64,000 nucleotides of DNA. Origin: Belnapia arida (GTDB taxonomy: Bacteria > Pseudomonadota > Alphaproteobacteria > Acetobacterales > Acetobacteraceae). The notes below the pieces were generated by a model. It did not search any database, was not told the origin of the DNA, and saw only the letters and a list, made by a program, of their open reading frames with translations. Numbering within the stretch: position 1 is the first letter of the stretch; each line of letters opens with the position of its first letter. Below are positions 38,201 to 45,019 of this stretch, in pieces. The translations under genes were made by a program, and so were the position numbers. Where the stretch lies: the NCBI RefSeq assembly GCF_016773205.1, contig NZ_JAETWB010000005.1, positions 124,001 to 188,000 on the forward strand. Reading direction: 5' to 3'.

Positions 38201-39191
38201 GCATGGAGCCACGGTCCGAGCAGAGGCAGGGGCGGCCGCGCCAAAGGCTCTCGGCGACCGGCAGGCCATAGCCCTCGGCGAGGGAGAGGAATACCGTGGC
38301 GTCGCAGGCCCGCATGAGCGCGCCGACCTCCTCGTCGGGGCGGTAGCCGAGCAGGCGTATCACCCCGCCCGATTCCGCAGCGAGCTGCTCCGCCCGCTGC
38401 GCCACGGCGGGATGCAGGCTGCCGACTACATCGAGTTCGAAATCGAGGTCTGGCCGCCGCAGGCGCAGCCGGCTCAGCGCCTCCATCACGGCGACCTGGT
38501 TCTTCCGCGGCTCGACCGTGCCGAGGGCCAGGAGGCGAAGGCGACCCTCCGCCGCCGGCGCCGCGGCGTCGCCTGCCTCCCGCGGCGTGCCGCAGATCTC
38601 GGCCGCGAGTGGTACCGGGCGCACTGGCGGAAGGCGGGCCCGGTCGAAGCCCTGCTCCCGCCACCAAGCGAGAAGGTCGTCGCCCGCCGTCCATGAGATC
38701 GGCAGGATCACCTCGCAGGCGGCCAGCGCCGTGGCGTAGTCCGCATGGGCGGGGGCCATTGCCTCGTAGCCCGGCGCCCTGAGCGGGATCAGGTCGTAGA
38801 AAAGGGCGGCGAGCCGCAGGCCATGGTACCGCGCATAGTCGAGGACCACGGCGAGGGCGGGCACGGCCGTGCTGTCCGGGTCGACATGCGGCACCTCGGG
38901 CAGCAGCAGCCAGGACCCATCCCGCGATCCGGCCTTCGCCAGGTGTAGCGGGCGGCCAGCATGGGCCGGGACGGCAAGGCGCGGCCCGCCGAATTGCGCA
39001 AGCCCCTCGACCAGCCCGGCCTCCGCCTCGACGATGGCCTCCTGGAGGGGGCACCAGCGAACGGGGATCAGCTCGACATCGGCGCGGCCGGCAAGCGCGG
39101 CCCCGAGCGCGCGGACGACCCGCTGCACGCCGCTGTTGCCGGGGTACACCGCCGTATGATGGATCCAGTAGTGGATCCGGATGGTCCCCAT
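35268..39191 (-). CDS. Three-domain glycosyltransferase (GT4-GT4-GT2)
   Basis: Protein of 1307 aa, start MGTIRIHYWIHHTAVYPGNS at 39191. GT4 unit 1 covers about 1-400: GNSGVQRVVRALG, LALGTVEPRKNQVAVMEAL and VFLSLAEGYGLPVAESLWRG with the EX7E motif. GT4 unit 2 covers about 565-935: FNTGVQRVTRALG, LAIGTWEPRKNYPRVLRAL and IFASWEEGFGLPVLESFWRG. The two units are clear paralogues. A GT2 unit follows from about 961: LLSCAITTYNRAHWLRHSLP, VVVCDNASTDATPE and RYIWLIGDDDLVVDG. Residues 400-560 look like a decayed linker. Such fusions usually add several sugars of one glycan; donor and acceptor are unknown. Confidence 0.87.
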   Translation of the reverse strand: MGTIRIHYWIHHTAVYPGNSGVQRVVRALGAALAGRADVELIPVRWCPLQEAIVEAEAGLVEGLAQFGGPRLAVPAHAGRPLHLAKAGSRDGSWLLLPEVPHVDPDSTAVPALAVVLDYARYHGLRLAALFYDLIPLRAPGYEAMAPAHADYATALAACEVILPISWTAGDDLLAWWREQGFDRARLPPVRPVPLAAEICGTPREAGDAAAPAAEGRLRLLALGTVEPRKNQVAVMEALSRLRLRRPDLDFELDVVGSLHPAVAQRAEQLAAESGGVIRLLGYRPDEEVGALMRACDATVFLSLAEGYGLPVAESLWRGRPCLCSDRGSMREIAEGGGCLAIDPGDPAAIEDALEQLACDAALRHRLAEEACRRHLLDWADYGDAILAELRQLPGLGRVVVLEGTAQGAGPLAEALRAAGAAVRRLRWRRDSAAWLPGGADGSEAVVAPGDGQLGNLWAILPISTVADLGEAMRGEVEARALGLKVAAVIPPELQVTALELRALATMDLLLFSTPASRDSALALALRTLPRTATLRRRFRVAADGGAMLAELHRERARLSVAPAMQRPRRLYYWAGLTATQPFNTGVQRVTRALGAALQRAGVDLVPVKWEPATGGLGLLTAEEATSLGAWGGPAPSRMEALPADLRGEWLLLPEIVVPTVPPGSNPARLGRQLGMRVASIFYDAIPVKLQKGFPAVALEAFNHYAALFGEIDVALPISWSVAGDLRRYLAERGLPVPALVPCPLAGDLPGTARQRAPQATPAPGEPLRLLAIGTWEPRKNYPRVLRALMEARRSCPDREIELAMVGRRAGYEALDAEIERLAAEAGGVTLHSHLSDEEVLALYQRSHATIFASWEEGFGLPVLESFWRGLPCLCHEGSSLAEVAPGGGALVVDMLDEAEIAGGIARLASEEGLLARLGREAVSRPIRNWDEYAEDVVLALARTGTAPGWPLPAVLAGPARPRPLLSCAITTYNRAHWLRHSLPRLIEAARPYGAEVEVVVCDNASTDATPEVLAPYAGLPGLTLRRNPANVGMLGNLGETARASGGRYIWLIGDDDLVVDGAIGAVLEGLRAHPDVEMAYLNYAYTNFDSPEEIADASSVIRNARPIGHGGPNRYVRELREVAAYNENLFTAIYACAFRRDHALRAYGQDTSGTPFSSLLTCVPSSVYALAALADRPAWWVGQPAIVVNMNVSWLRWALIWHLERMPDLFDAAELAGVDPVRVDRHRTKHAWNAGEWTRMALMEAEPAIRDGTSVARLIERCKHLPAFRSELAKLYAAYAAAREAGRATAEDGPPEALFDRYGVRP

Positions 39192-39219
39192 TGCCGCCCC
39201 GGGCCTCGGCTCGACCAAC

Positions 39220-40461
39220 TCAGACGATCTCGATTTCGGGGAAGGGAAAGATCATGCGCCCGCCATTGGCCAGGAATTCGGCCTCGCGGCGGATGATGCC
39301 CTCCTTGAAGTGCCAGGGCAGGACGAGGAAATAATCCGGCCGCATGGCGCGCGCCTCGGCCTCGGACACGATCGGGATGTTGGTGCCGGGAGTATAGGCC
39401 CCGAATTTGTCCGGGTTGACCTCGGCGATGACCTGAACTTCAGCGGTGGTGATGCCGCAGAACTGCAGCACGACGTTGCCCTTGGTCGAGGCGCCGTAGC
39501 CGAAGACCTTCTTGCCGTCGGCCGCAAGGGTCTTCAGCAGGCGGGTGAGGTCATCGCGGTGGCGGTAAACCCGCTCCTCGAAGTCGCGGTAGGGGCGCGG
39601 CGTCGAGAGGCCCATGCGATCCTCCTGTTCGAGCAGCCAGCCGATGACCGCCTCGGAGCCCCGCCTCGGCTCGCTCGCGCGGACGGCGCTGACCGCGAAG
39701 CTGCCGCCGTTCACGGCGTTCATCTTCACGTCGATCGCGCGCAACCCGGCAGCGGCGAGGATCCGCTGCACCGCGCCGAGGGAGTAGTATTCCAGGTGCT
39801 CGTGGCAGACCGTGTCATAGCTCGTCAGCCGCAGCATCGAGGGCATGTAGCTCTGCTCGAAATGCCAGACGCCGCCCGGGGCCAGCACCTCCTCGACCTG
39901 GCGCGCGAAGGCGATCGGATCTTCCAGATCGTAGAACATGGCAATGGAGGTGACGACCTTCGCCGGCTTTCCGCCCGCCGCGAAATAGGCGCGGGCCGAG
40001 AAGAAATCGGGGATCAGCTTGATGTCGTCCGGATAGTACTGACGGAACTTCACCCCGGTCGGGTCCATGCCGGTCCGCGACAGGCCGGACACCGAATAGG
40101 CCTTGAGTGAGGTCGCGTCGTTGCTGCCGATGTCCAGCACGGCATCGCCCGGCGCGACCTCGGCGAGGCGCTCGAGCTCCCGGATCTTCTGGGTCAGGTG
40201 CTGGACCATGCTCTGGTTCAGGCCCGAGCGATAGCCGTAGTTCTCGCCGTACATCTCGCCGAGGTCATAGGAGCAGTCGAGCTGCAGCAGCCCGGAATTG
40301 GGACACCACACGAGGCGCAGCGGGCCGGTCGTGACCGGTTCCGCGACGTCCTTCGGGAAGACGCCGGTCAATGCCTGCTGCCCGAGGTCGAGGACCGGAA
40401 TAAGGGTCGTTCCCCCACCGATGCGGCATTGCTCGATCGGCGTGTAGCGCTTGTCGGTCAC
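39220..40461 (-). CDS. NovU-type C-methyltransferase-like protein
   Basis: Protein of 413 aa resembling sugar C-methyltransferases (an N-terminal zinc-binding region, a central SAM domain and a C-terminal Rossmann-like domain). Seen: VLDLGQQALTGVFP, then GENYGYRSGLNQSMVQHLTQ, SAM motif AVLDIGSNDATSLKAYSVSG, the catalytic-type EQSYMPSMLRLTSYDTVCHE with HLEYYSLG, and KVFGYGASTKGNVVLQFCGI starting the C-terminal domain. The N-terminal metal site is odd: QCRIGGG and VWCPNSG each keep one Cys where the family normally has CxxC. It lies 28 bases upstream of the large glycosyltransferase gene and probably shares its transcript. A deoxysugar is the expected substrate. Confidence 0.85.
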   Translation of the reverse strand: MTDKRYTPIEQCRIGGGTTLIPVLDLGQQALTGVFPKDVAEPVTTGPLRLVWCPNSGLLQLDCSYDLGEMYGENYGYRSGLNQSMVQHLTQKIRELERLAEVAPGDAVLDIGSNDATSLKAYSVSGLSRTGMDPTGVKFRQYYPDDIKLIPDFFSARAYFAAGGKPAKVVTSIAMFYDLEDPIAFARQVEEVLAPGGVWHFEQSYMPSMLRLTSYDTVCHEHLEYYSLGAVQRILAAAGLRAIDVKMNAVNGGSFAVSAVRASEPRRGSEAVIGWLLEQEDRMGLSTPRPYRDFEERVYRHRDDLTRLLKTLAADGKKVFGYGASTKGNVVLQFCGITTAEVQVIAEVNPDKFGAYTPGTNIPIVSEAEARAMRPDYFLVLPWHFKEGIIRREAEFLANGGRMIFPFPEIEIV

Positions 40462-40548
40462 ACATCACTCCTCTGATGGCAGCCTACGGTCAGTCACGGT
40501 GCGGCGGGATCACCGAGGGGCCCATGGCGCCGCCGTTATTCACACCTC

Positions 40549-40598
40549 GGGAGCCCGTCCGCAAGCCTCGGCGTCGGAGTGCCTGGACACGGGCTCCC
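40549..40598 (-). terminator. Inverted repeat beyond the small membrane protein gene
   Basis: GGGAGCCCGT (40549-40558) and ACGGGCTCCC (40589-40598) are perfectly complementary across a 30-base loop, 34 bases past the stop of the leftward 44-residue gene. The remaining 40462-40632 interval shows no gene; it should hold the promoter of the leftward NovU-type/glycosyltransferase unit. Confidence 0.4.
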
Positions 40599-40632
40599 CG
40601 CCTGTCCTCAGGAGCCGCCAGCGGCCCGCGCA

Positions 40633-40767
40633 TCATCCGCGCCGCCTTGCGTCGTGCCCCGGGTCCTTCCGCTTGTCGCGCCGGAGCCGGATCAGCTCCC
40701 AGACCGCGAGGCCGAGGACGAGGAAGAGGATCAGCGCCCATTCGAACTGGGCCAGGACTTCCATCAT
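40633..40767 (-). CDS. Small single-span membrane protein (44 aa)
   Basis: A short frame starting MMEVLAQFEWALILFLVLGL, then AVWELIRLRRDKRKDPGHDA and RRRG before the stop. It has one hydrophobic helix (about 10-27) followed by a strongly basic tail, so the C-terminus should face the cytosol. An alternative ATG is the second codon. A GTGAGG ribosome-like sequence lies about ten bases upstream. Small proteins of this shape are frequent in Acetobacteraceae by my recollection, but no function is known. It is the only coding content supported in the 428-base gap between 40461 and 40890. Confidence 0.6.
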   Translation of the reverse strand: MMEVLAQFEWALILFLVLGLAVWELIRLRRDKRKDPGHDARRRG

Positions 40768-40889
40768 CGGCCGGTTGCCTCACAGCGGTGTGAAGCGTCG
40801 ATCACTGCCATGGTAGTCATATATCACCTGTCGCGTGCGGTCCGGTCCCGGTCCGGGGCCGGACTTATCAGAGACAGGGAGGATACCCC

Positions 40890-41675
40890 ATGGCCAATGG
40901 CTGGACGACCGACGCCTCTGCGATCCGTGCCGAGCCAACCATACGGCGCATCGGCATCGCCGATCTGCGCGAGGCCCTGCGAGAGGGGCTCGACGATTTT
41001 CTGGCGACGCCGACGCAGCTCGCCTTTCTCTGCGTGCTCTATCCCGTGGTCGGGCTGGTGGCTGCGCGGGCGATGGCGGGAGGCGAGATGCTGCCGCTGC
41101 TCTTCCCGTTGGTCGCGGGGCTCTCGCTGGTGGGGCCGGTGGCGGCCGTCGGGCTCTACGAGATCAGCCGGCGGCGGGAGGCAGGGCAGCCGGCGAGCTG
41201 GCTCAACGCCTTCGACGTGCTGCGCAGCCCCTCCTTCTTCTCCATCGCGGCGATGGGGGTGCTGGTGATGGCGATCTTCGTCGCCTGGCTCTTCGCGGCG
41301 CGGATGATCTTCGAGGCGACGGTGGGGCCGGTGCCGGGCTCCATCGGCGAGCTGGCGCGGATCGCCTTCAACACGCCGGAGGGGCATCGGCTGATCCTCA
41401 TCGGCAATGCGGTGGGCTTCGTGCTGGCGGTCGCGGTGCTGATGCTGACGGTGGTGTCGGTGCCGATGCTGCTCGACCGGAATGTCAGCGTGGGGACGGC
41501 GATCCAGACCTCGGTGCGCGCCTGCCTCGCCAATCCGGTGACGATGGCGGTCTGGGGCCTGCTCGTCGTCGCGCTGCTGCTGCTGGGGAGCCTGCCGGCC
41601 TTCATCGGGCTCGCCGTGGTGATGCCGCTGCTCGGGCATGCCACCTGGCATCTCTACAGGCGCGTCGTGGCCTGA
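40890..41675 (+). CDS. DUF2189 family multi-span membrane protein
   Basis: Integral membrane protein of 261 aa with about six hydrophobic helices. The segments LREGLDDFLATPTQLAFLCV, LVGPVAAVGLYEISRRREAG and LTVVSVPMLLDRNVSVGTAI match the DUF2189 pattern, in which a cytosolic loop with EISRR follows the second helix pair. The ATG at 40890 (MANGWTTDASAIRAE) has a GGGAGGA ribosome site. The function is unknown. It stands alone on the plus strand between the small basic membrane protein and a second short membrane gene. Confidence 0.85.
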   Translation: MANGWTTDASAIRAEPTIRRIGIADLREALREGLDDFLATPTQLAFLCVLYPVVGLVAARAMAGGEMLPLLFPLVAGLSLVGPVAAVGLYEISRRREAGQPASWLNAFDVLRSPSFFSIAAMGVLVMAIFVAWLFAARMIFEATVGPVPGSIGELARIAFNTPEGHRLILIGNAVGFVLAVAVLMLTVVSVPMLLDRNVSVGTAIQTSVRACLANPVTMAVWGLLVVALLLLGSLPAFIGLAVVMPLLGHATWHLYRRVVA

Positions 41676-41684
41676 TCCGCGCTA

Positions 41685-41710
41685 GCCTTCCCCCGGACCC
41701 GGGGGAAGGC
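41685..41710 (+). promoter_or_regulatory. Perfect hairpin abutting the start of the 89-residue gene
   Basis: GCCTTCCCCC (41685-41694) pairs perfectly with GGGGGAAGGC (41701-41710) around the loop GGACCC. The downstream arm is the purine-rich ribosome-binding region directly before the ATG at 41711. It may terminate the DUF2189 transcript or mask the ribosome site of the next gene. Confidence 0.6.
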
Positions 41711-41980
41711 ATGGGCTGGCTGTTCGAGGATGGGTTGGTGGCGCCGCTGCTGCTCGGCTTCGTGCTGGGCGAGGCGGCGCTGCTGCTTCTGCTGCATCGG
41801 CGGAGCGGGCGGGGATTGCCGCCGGGCGATGTCGCAGCGCTGCTGGCGCCGGGGGCCTGCCTGATGCTGGCGCTCTGGGCGGCGATGGCGGGCGCCTGGT
41901 GGGGGTGGATCGGGCTCGCGCTCAGTGCCGCGTTGGTGGCGCATCTGGTCGATCTCGGGCGGCGGTGGTCAGGCCGGTAG
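41711..41980 (+). CDS. Small multi-span membrane protein (89 aa), unknown
   Basis: Short protein MGWLFEDGLVAPLLLGFVLG with three hydrophobic helices (about 10-28, 42-60 and 62-80) and an Arg-rich end LVDLGRRWSGR. I do not recognise the family. The start ATG lies against a strong hairpin that would hide its ribosome site; TTG or GTG codons a few residues later are alternatives. It overlaps the convergent orf108 by 12 bases. Confidence 0.6.
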   Translation: MGWLFEDGLVAPLLLGFVLGEAALLLLLHRRSGRGLPPGDVAALLAPGACLMLALWAAMAGAWWGWIGLALSAALVAHLVDLGRRWSGR

Positions 41981-42295
41981 GCGGTGGCGGGCCTTGGTGC
42001 CGAGCCAGTGGCCGTAGGCGGCGAGCAGGGCGAGGAAGCCGATGAGGTCGAGCGGGCCGAAGATCCCGGCGCCGCTCGTCAGCCAGAAGGCGAAGGCGAC
42101 CTGGCCGCCGGCGATGACGAGGCCGAGATTGACCAGCGGGGGCATGACGCCGCCCATCATCTGCAGGGATGGATGCAGGGCGGGCGGGGCCTCGCCGCGG
42201 GCGGCGGCCTGTTCCGCGCCGCGGCGGCGGCCGAAGGCGGACCAGACGAGCCAGGCGGCGCCGGCGAGCATGAGGATGCCGGGCAGGTTGCGCAT
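41969..42295 (-). CDS. Conserved-looking small membrane protein following crtB (108 aa)
   Basis: Protein of 108 aa: an N-terminal helix (MRNLPGILMLAGAAWLVWSA), a polar stretch with RRRGAEQAAARGEAPPALHP, then two more hydrophobic helices (VMPPLVNLGLVIAGGQVAFA and LDLIGFLALLAAYGHWLGTK). It starts nine bases after the crtB stop on the same strand, so it is probably co-transcribed with crtI and crtB. I cannot name the family. A membrane role linked to carotenoid synthesis or placement is possible but rests only on position. Confidence 0.65.
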   Translation of the reverse strand: MRNLPGILMLAGAAWLVWSAFGRRRGAEQAAARGEAPPALHPSLQMMGGVMPPLVNLGLVIAGGQVAFAFWLTSGAGIFGPLDLIGFLALLAAYGHWLGTKARHRLPA

Positions 42296-42304
42296 GGGAG
42301 CCTC

Positions 42305-43342
42305 CTATCCGTTGCGGCGCAGCTCCTGCTGCTGCAGCCGGGTGAAGAGATCGACGAGCCAGGCGATGCGCTCGTCGAAGGAGCGGGCGGGGGCGCGGGG
42401 GCGCGGGCGCGGCGGCATGGTGGCGGCGACGGCCTCGACGAGATACCGCGTCGCCTCCAGCGGCGGGGCGCCGACGGCCGGGCGCGGCATCAGCAGGGCG
42501 CCGAGGCTGCGGGCGAGCAGCACCGCCTTGCGCCGGCCGGGGACGGTGGCGCGGCGCGTCACGCTGTCAAGGCCGGCGCGCTCCACCGCGCGGCCGATCT
42601 CGGCATAGATGAAGCGGGCGGCGCCGATGCCGGGGCGGCAGGTGAGCGGCAGGCTGGCGATGCCGCCCTCGGAGCGTCGGTAGAGCGCGTCGGCGACGGC
42701 GAGCAGGCGTTGGACGACGCTGGCGAGGCGCGCGTCGAAGGCGGGGGCGGCGAGCCAGGCATCCGGATCGAGGCCGGCCTCGCGCATCCAGGCGCGCGGC
42801 AAATAGAGGCGGCCGTTGCGGGCATCCTCGCCGACATCGCGGGCGATGTTGGTGAGCTGCATGGCAACGCCGAGGTCGCAGGCGCGGGCTACGACCTCGG
42901 GCCGGCGCTCCTCCATCAGCAGGGCCATCATGGCGCCGACCGAGCCGGCGACCCGGGCGGCATAGGCTTCGAGCTCGGCCAGCGTCTCGTAGTGCCTGCC
43001 GGACTGGTCCCAGGCGAAGCCGTCGAGCAGGGCGGCGGGCAGGGCGCGGGGGATGGCGTAGCGGGCGGCGACGGCGGCGAACGCGCGGTCGGCCGGGTGC
43101 GGGTGCGGACGGCCGGCATAGGCGGCGTCGAGCCGCATGTGCAGGGATGCGAGGGCGGCGGGGCCGCCGCCGTCGTCGATCACGTCGTCGGCGATACGGC
43201 AGAAGGCGTAGAGCGCGGCGGCGGGTTCGTGGATACGGGCGGGGAGGAGCTTGCCGGCGGCGTGGAAGCTCTTCGACCCGCCGCGCAGCAGGGCACGGCA
43301 GGCGGCGAGGTCAGCGGCGGCGAGGACGGGGTTGGTGCGCAT
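42305..43342 (-). CDS. crtB: Phytoene synthase
   Basis: Condenses two GGPP to phytoene at the membrane surface. Protein of 345 aa. The two Asp-rich metal motifs are RIADDVIDDGG (about 65) and NIARDVGEDARNGRLYLPRA, which is diagnostic for squalene/phytoene synthases; RGGSKSFHAAGKLLP is the family N-terminal signature. The C-terminus is basic and proline-rich (PPRPRPRAPARSFDERIAWL). It lies 81 bases after crtI and is followed by orf108. Confidence 0.96.
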   Translation of the reverse strand: MRTNPVLAAADLAACRALLRGGSKSFHAAGKLLPARIHEPAAALYAFCRIADDVIDDGGGPAALASLHMRLDAAYAGRPHPHPADRAFAAVAARYAIPRALPAALLDGFAWDQSGRHYETLAELEAYAARVAGSVGAMMALLMEERRPEVVARACDLGVAMQLTNIARDVGEDARNGRLYLPRAWMREAGLDPDAWLAAPAFDARLASVVQRLLAVADALYRRSEGGIASLPLTCRPGIGAARFIYAEIGRAVERAGLDSVTRRATVPGRRKAVLLARSLGALLMPRPAVGAPPLEATRYLVEAVAATMPPRPRPRAPARSFDERIAWLVDLFTRLQQQELRRNG

Positions 43343-43423
43343 CAGGGGGTGGCCTCCGTGCGGTGTCCTGCCGTGGCGGCCTCCCGGGGATGAGGGGCGG
43401 CGCGGCGGTGTCGGGGGGGATGC

Positions 43424-44965
43424 CTAGGCGAGGACGGAGGCATGCGGCACCACGCTGTCGAGGACCTTGGCGGAGGAGATGACGCCTGGGATGCCGGCGC
43501 CGGGATGCGTGCCGGCACCGACGAGGTAGAGGCGCTCCACCTCCTCCGAACGGTTGTGCGGGCGGAACCAGGCGCTCTGCGTCAGCACCGGCTCCAGGCC
43601 GAAGGCGGCGCCGTGGACGGCGAGCAGGTCGTCCCGGAAATGCTGCGGCGTAGTGAGGCGGGAGGTGACGATCTCCTGCTCGAAGCCGGGCAGAAGCGTC
43701 TCGTGCAGGCGGCGGGCTATCATTTGCCGGTAGGGTTCGGCCTGCCCGGCCCAGTCCATGCCGCTGCCGAGATGCGGGACCGGCGACAGGACGTAGAAAG
43801 TGTCGCAGCCGGGTGGCGCCATCGATGGGTCGGTCGCGGTCGGGCGGTGGAGGTAGAGGCTGCAATCCTCCGCGAGGTGCTTGCGGGTGAAGATGTCGCG
43901 CAGCAGGCCGCGGTAGCGCGGGCCGAGCAGGATCGTGTGGTGGCCGACCGAATCGTAGCGGCGGCGAGTGCCGAAATACCAGACGAAGAGGCTCATCGAG
44001 TAGCGGGCGCGGGCCAGCTTGGCATCGGTCCAGCGTCGGCGCGCGACGCCCGGCAGCAGCTTGCCGTAGGTCCAGGCAGCGTCGGCGTTGGAGACGACGA
44101 CATCGGCGGCGATGGTCTCGCCATCGGCGAGCGTCACGCCCGTCGCGCGGCGGCCGGTGGTCTCGATGCGGGCGACCTCGGCCCCGCAGCGGAGGCGCCC
44201 CCCCTGCCCTTCGATCAGGCGGACAAGGCCCTGGATCAGGCTGCCGGTGCCGCCCATGGCCCAGTGGACGCCCCAGCGCTGCTCGAGATGCGAGATCAGC
44301 GCGTAGATGCCGCTGGCGGCGAAGGGATTCCCGCCGATCAGCAGCGGATGGAAGCTGAAGACGGTGCGCAGCCGCTCGTCGCGGAAATGCGCCGCCGCCG
44401 TGCGGTAGACGCTGCGCCAGGCCTGCAAGCGCGCGAGGCCGGGGGCGACCTTCGCCATGTCGGTCCAGTGGCCGAAGGGCGTGTGGCCGAGCTGCTCGAA
44501 GCCGATGCGGCAGGTCTCGGCGCTGAGCGCCATAAAGCGCTCGTAGCCCGCGAGGTCGCCGGGATCGAAGGCGGCGATCTGGGCGCGCATCGCAGCCTGG
44601 TCGCCCGAATAGGTGAAGGTGGCGCCGTCGTCGAAGCGGATGCGGTAGAAGGGATCGAGCGCGCGGAGGTCGATGTCGTCCGCCATGCGGCGGCCGCAGA
44701 GCGTCCACAGCTCCTCCAGCAGGAAGGGCGCGGTGACGATGGTCGGGCCGGCATCGAAGGTGAAGCCGTCCTGCCGGTGGACGCGCGCGCGGCCGCCCGG
44801 CTCGGCCAGGCGTTCGAGCACCGTGACGCGGTAGCCGCGGGCGCCGAGGCGGATGGCGGCGGCGAGGCCGCCGAAGCCGGAGCCGATCACCACCGCATGC
44901 GGACGCGTGGCCTGCGGGAGCAGGGCTGGCAGGCCGGGTGGCGCGGCGGGTGTAAAGTCGGGCAT
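43424..44965 (-). CDS. crtI: Phytoene desaturase
   Basis: FAD-dependent desaturase of 513 aa that converts phytoene to neurosporene or lycopene. The N-terminal motif AVVIGSGFGGLAAAIRLGAR is followed by LERLAEPGGRARVHRQDGFT and FDAGPTIVTAPFLLEELW. The C-terminal LYLVGAGTHPGAGIPGVISS is the family FAD signature. The ATG at 44965 (MPDFTPAAPPGLPALLPQAT) is chosen; the frame stays open far upstream only because of high GC. It heads crtI-crtB-orf108 and is divergent from the membrane hydrolase gene. Whether it makes three or four desaturations cannot be told here. Confidence 0.96.
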   Translation of the reverse strand: MPDFTPAAPPGLPALLPQATRPHAVVIGSGFGGLAAAIRLGARGYRVTVLERLAEPGGRARVHRQDGFTFDAGPTIVTAPFLLEELWTLCGRRMADDIDLRALDPFYRIRFDDGATFTYSGDQAAMRAQIAAFDPGDLAGYERFMALSAETCRIGFEQLGHTPFGHWTDMAKVAPGLARLQAWRSVYRTAAAHFRDERLRTVFSFHPLLIGGNPFAASGIYALISHLEQRWGVHWAMGGTGSLIQGLVRLIEGQGGRLRCGAEVARIETTGRRATGVTLADGETIAADVVVSNADAAWTYGKLLPGVARRRWTDAKLARARYSMSLFVWYFGTRRRYDSVGHHTILLGPRYRGLLRDIFTRKHLAEDCSLYLHRPTATDPSMAPPGCDTFYVLSPVPHLGSGMDWAGQAEPYRQMIARRLHETLLPGFEQEIVTSRLTTPQHFRDDLLAVHGAAFGLEPVLTQSAWFRPHNRSEEVERLYLVGAGTHPGAGIPGVISSAKVLDSVVPHASVLA

Positions 44966-44975
44966 TAAAGCCAAG

Positions 44976-44993
44976 TGTAAACCTGGCTTGACG
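44976..44993. promoter_or_regulatory. Degenerate PpsR/CrtJ-like site upstream of crtI
   Basis: TGTAAACCTGGCTTGACG fits TGT-N12-ACA except for the last base. It lies 10 bases upstream of the crtI start, in the 54-base gap to the divergent hydrolase gene. A TACACT -10-like hexamer of crtI overlaps it on the minus strand. The match is weaker than at bchC and crtE/crtD. Confidence 0.45.
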
Positions 44994-45019
44994 GAAACCA
45001 CCAGCGCGGAGAGTGCGGC

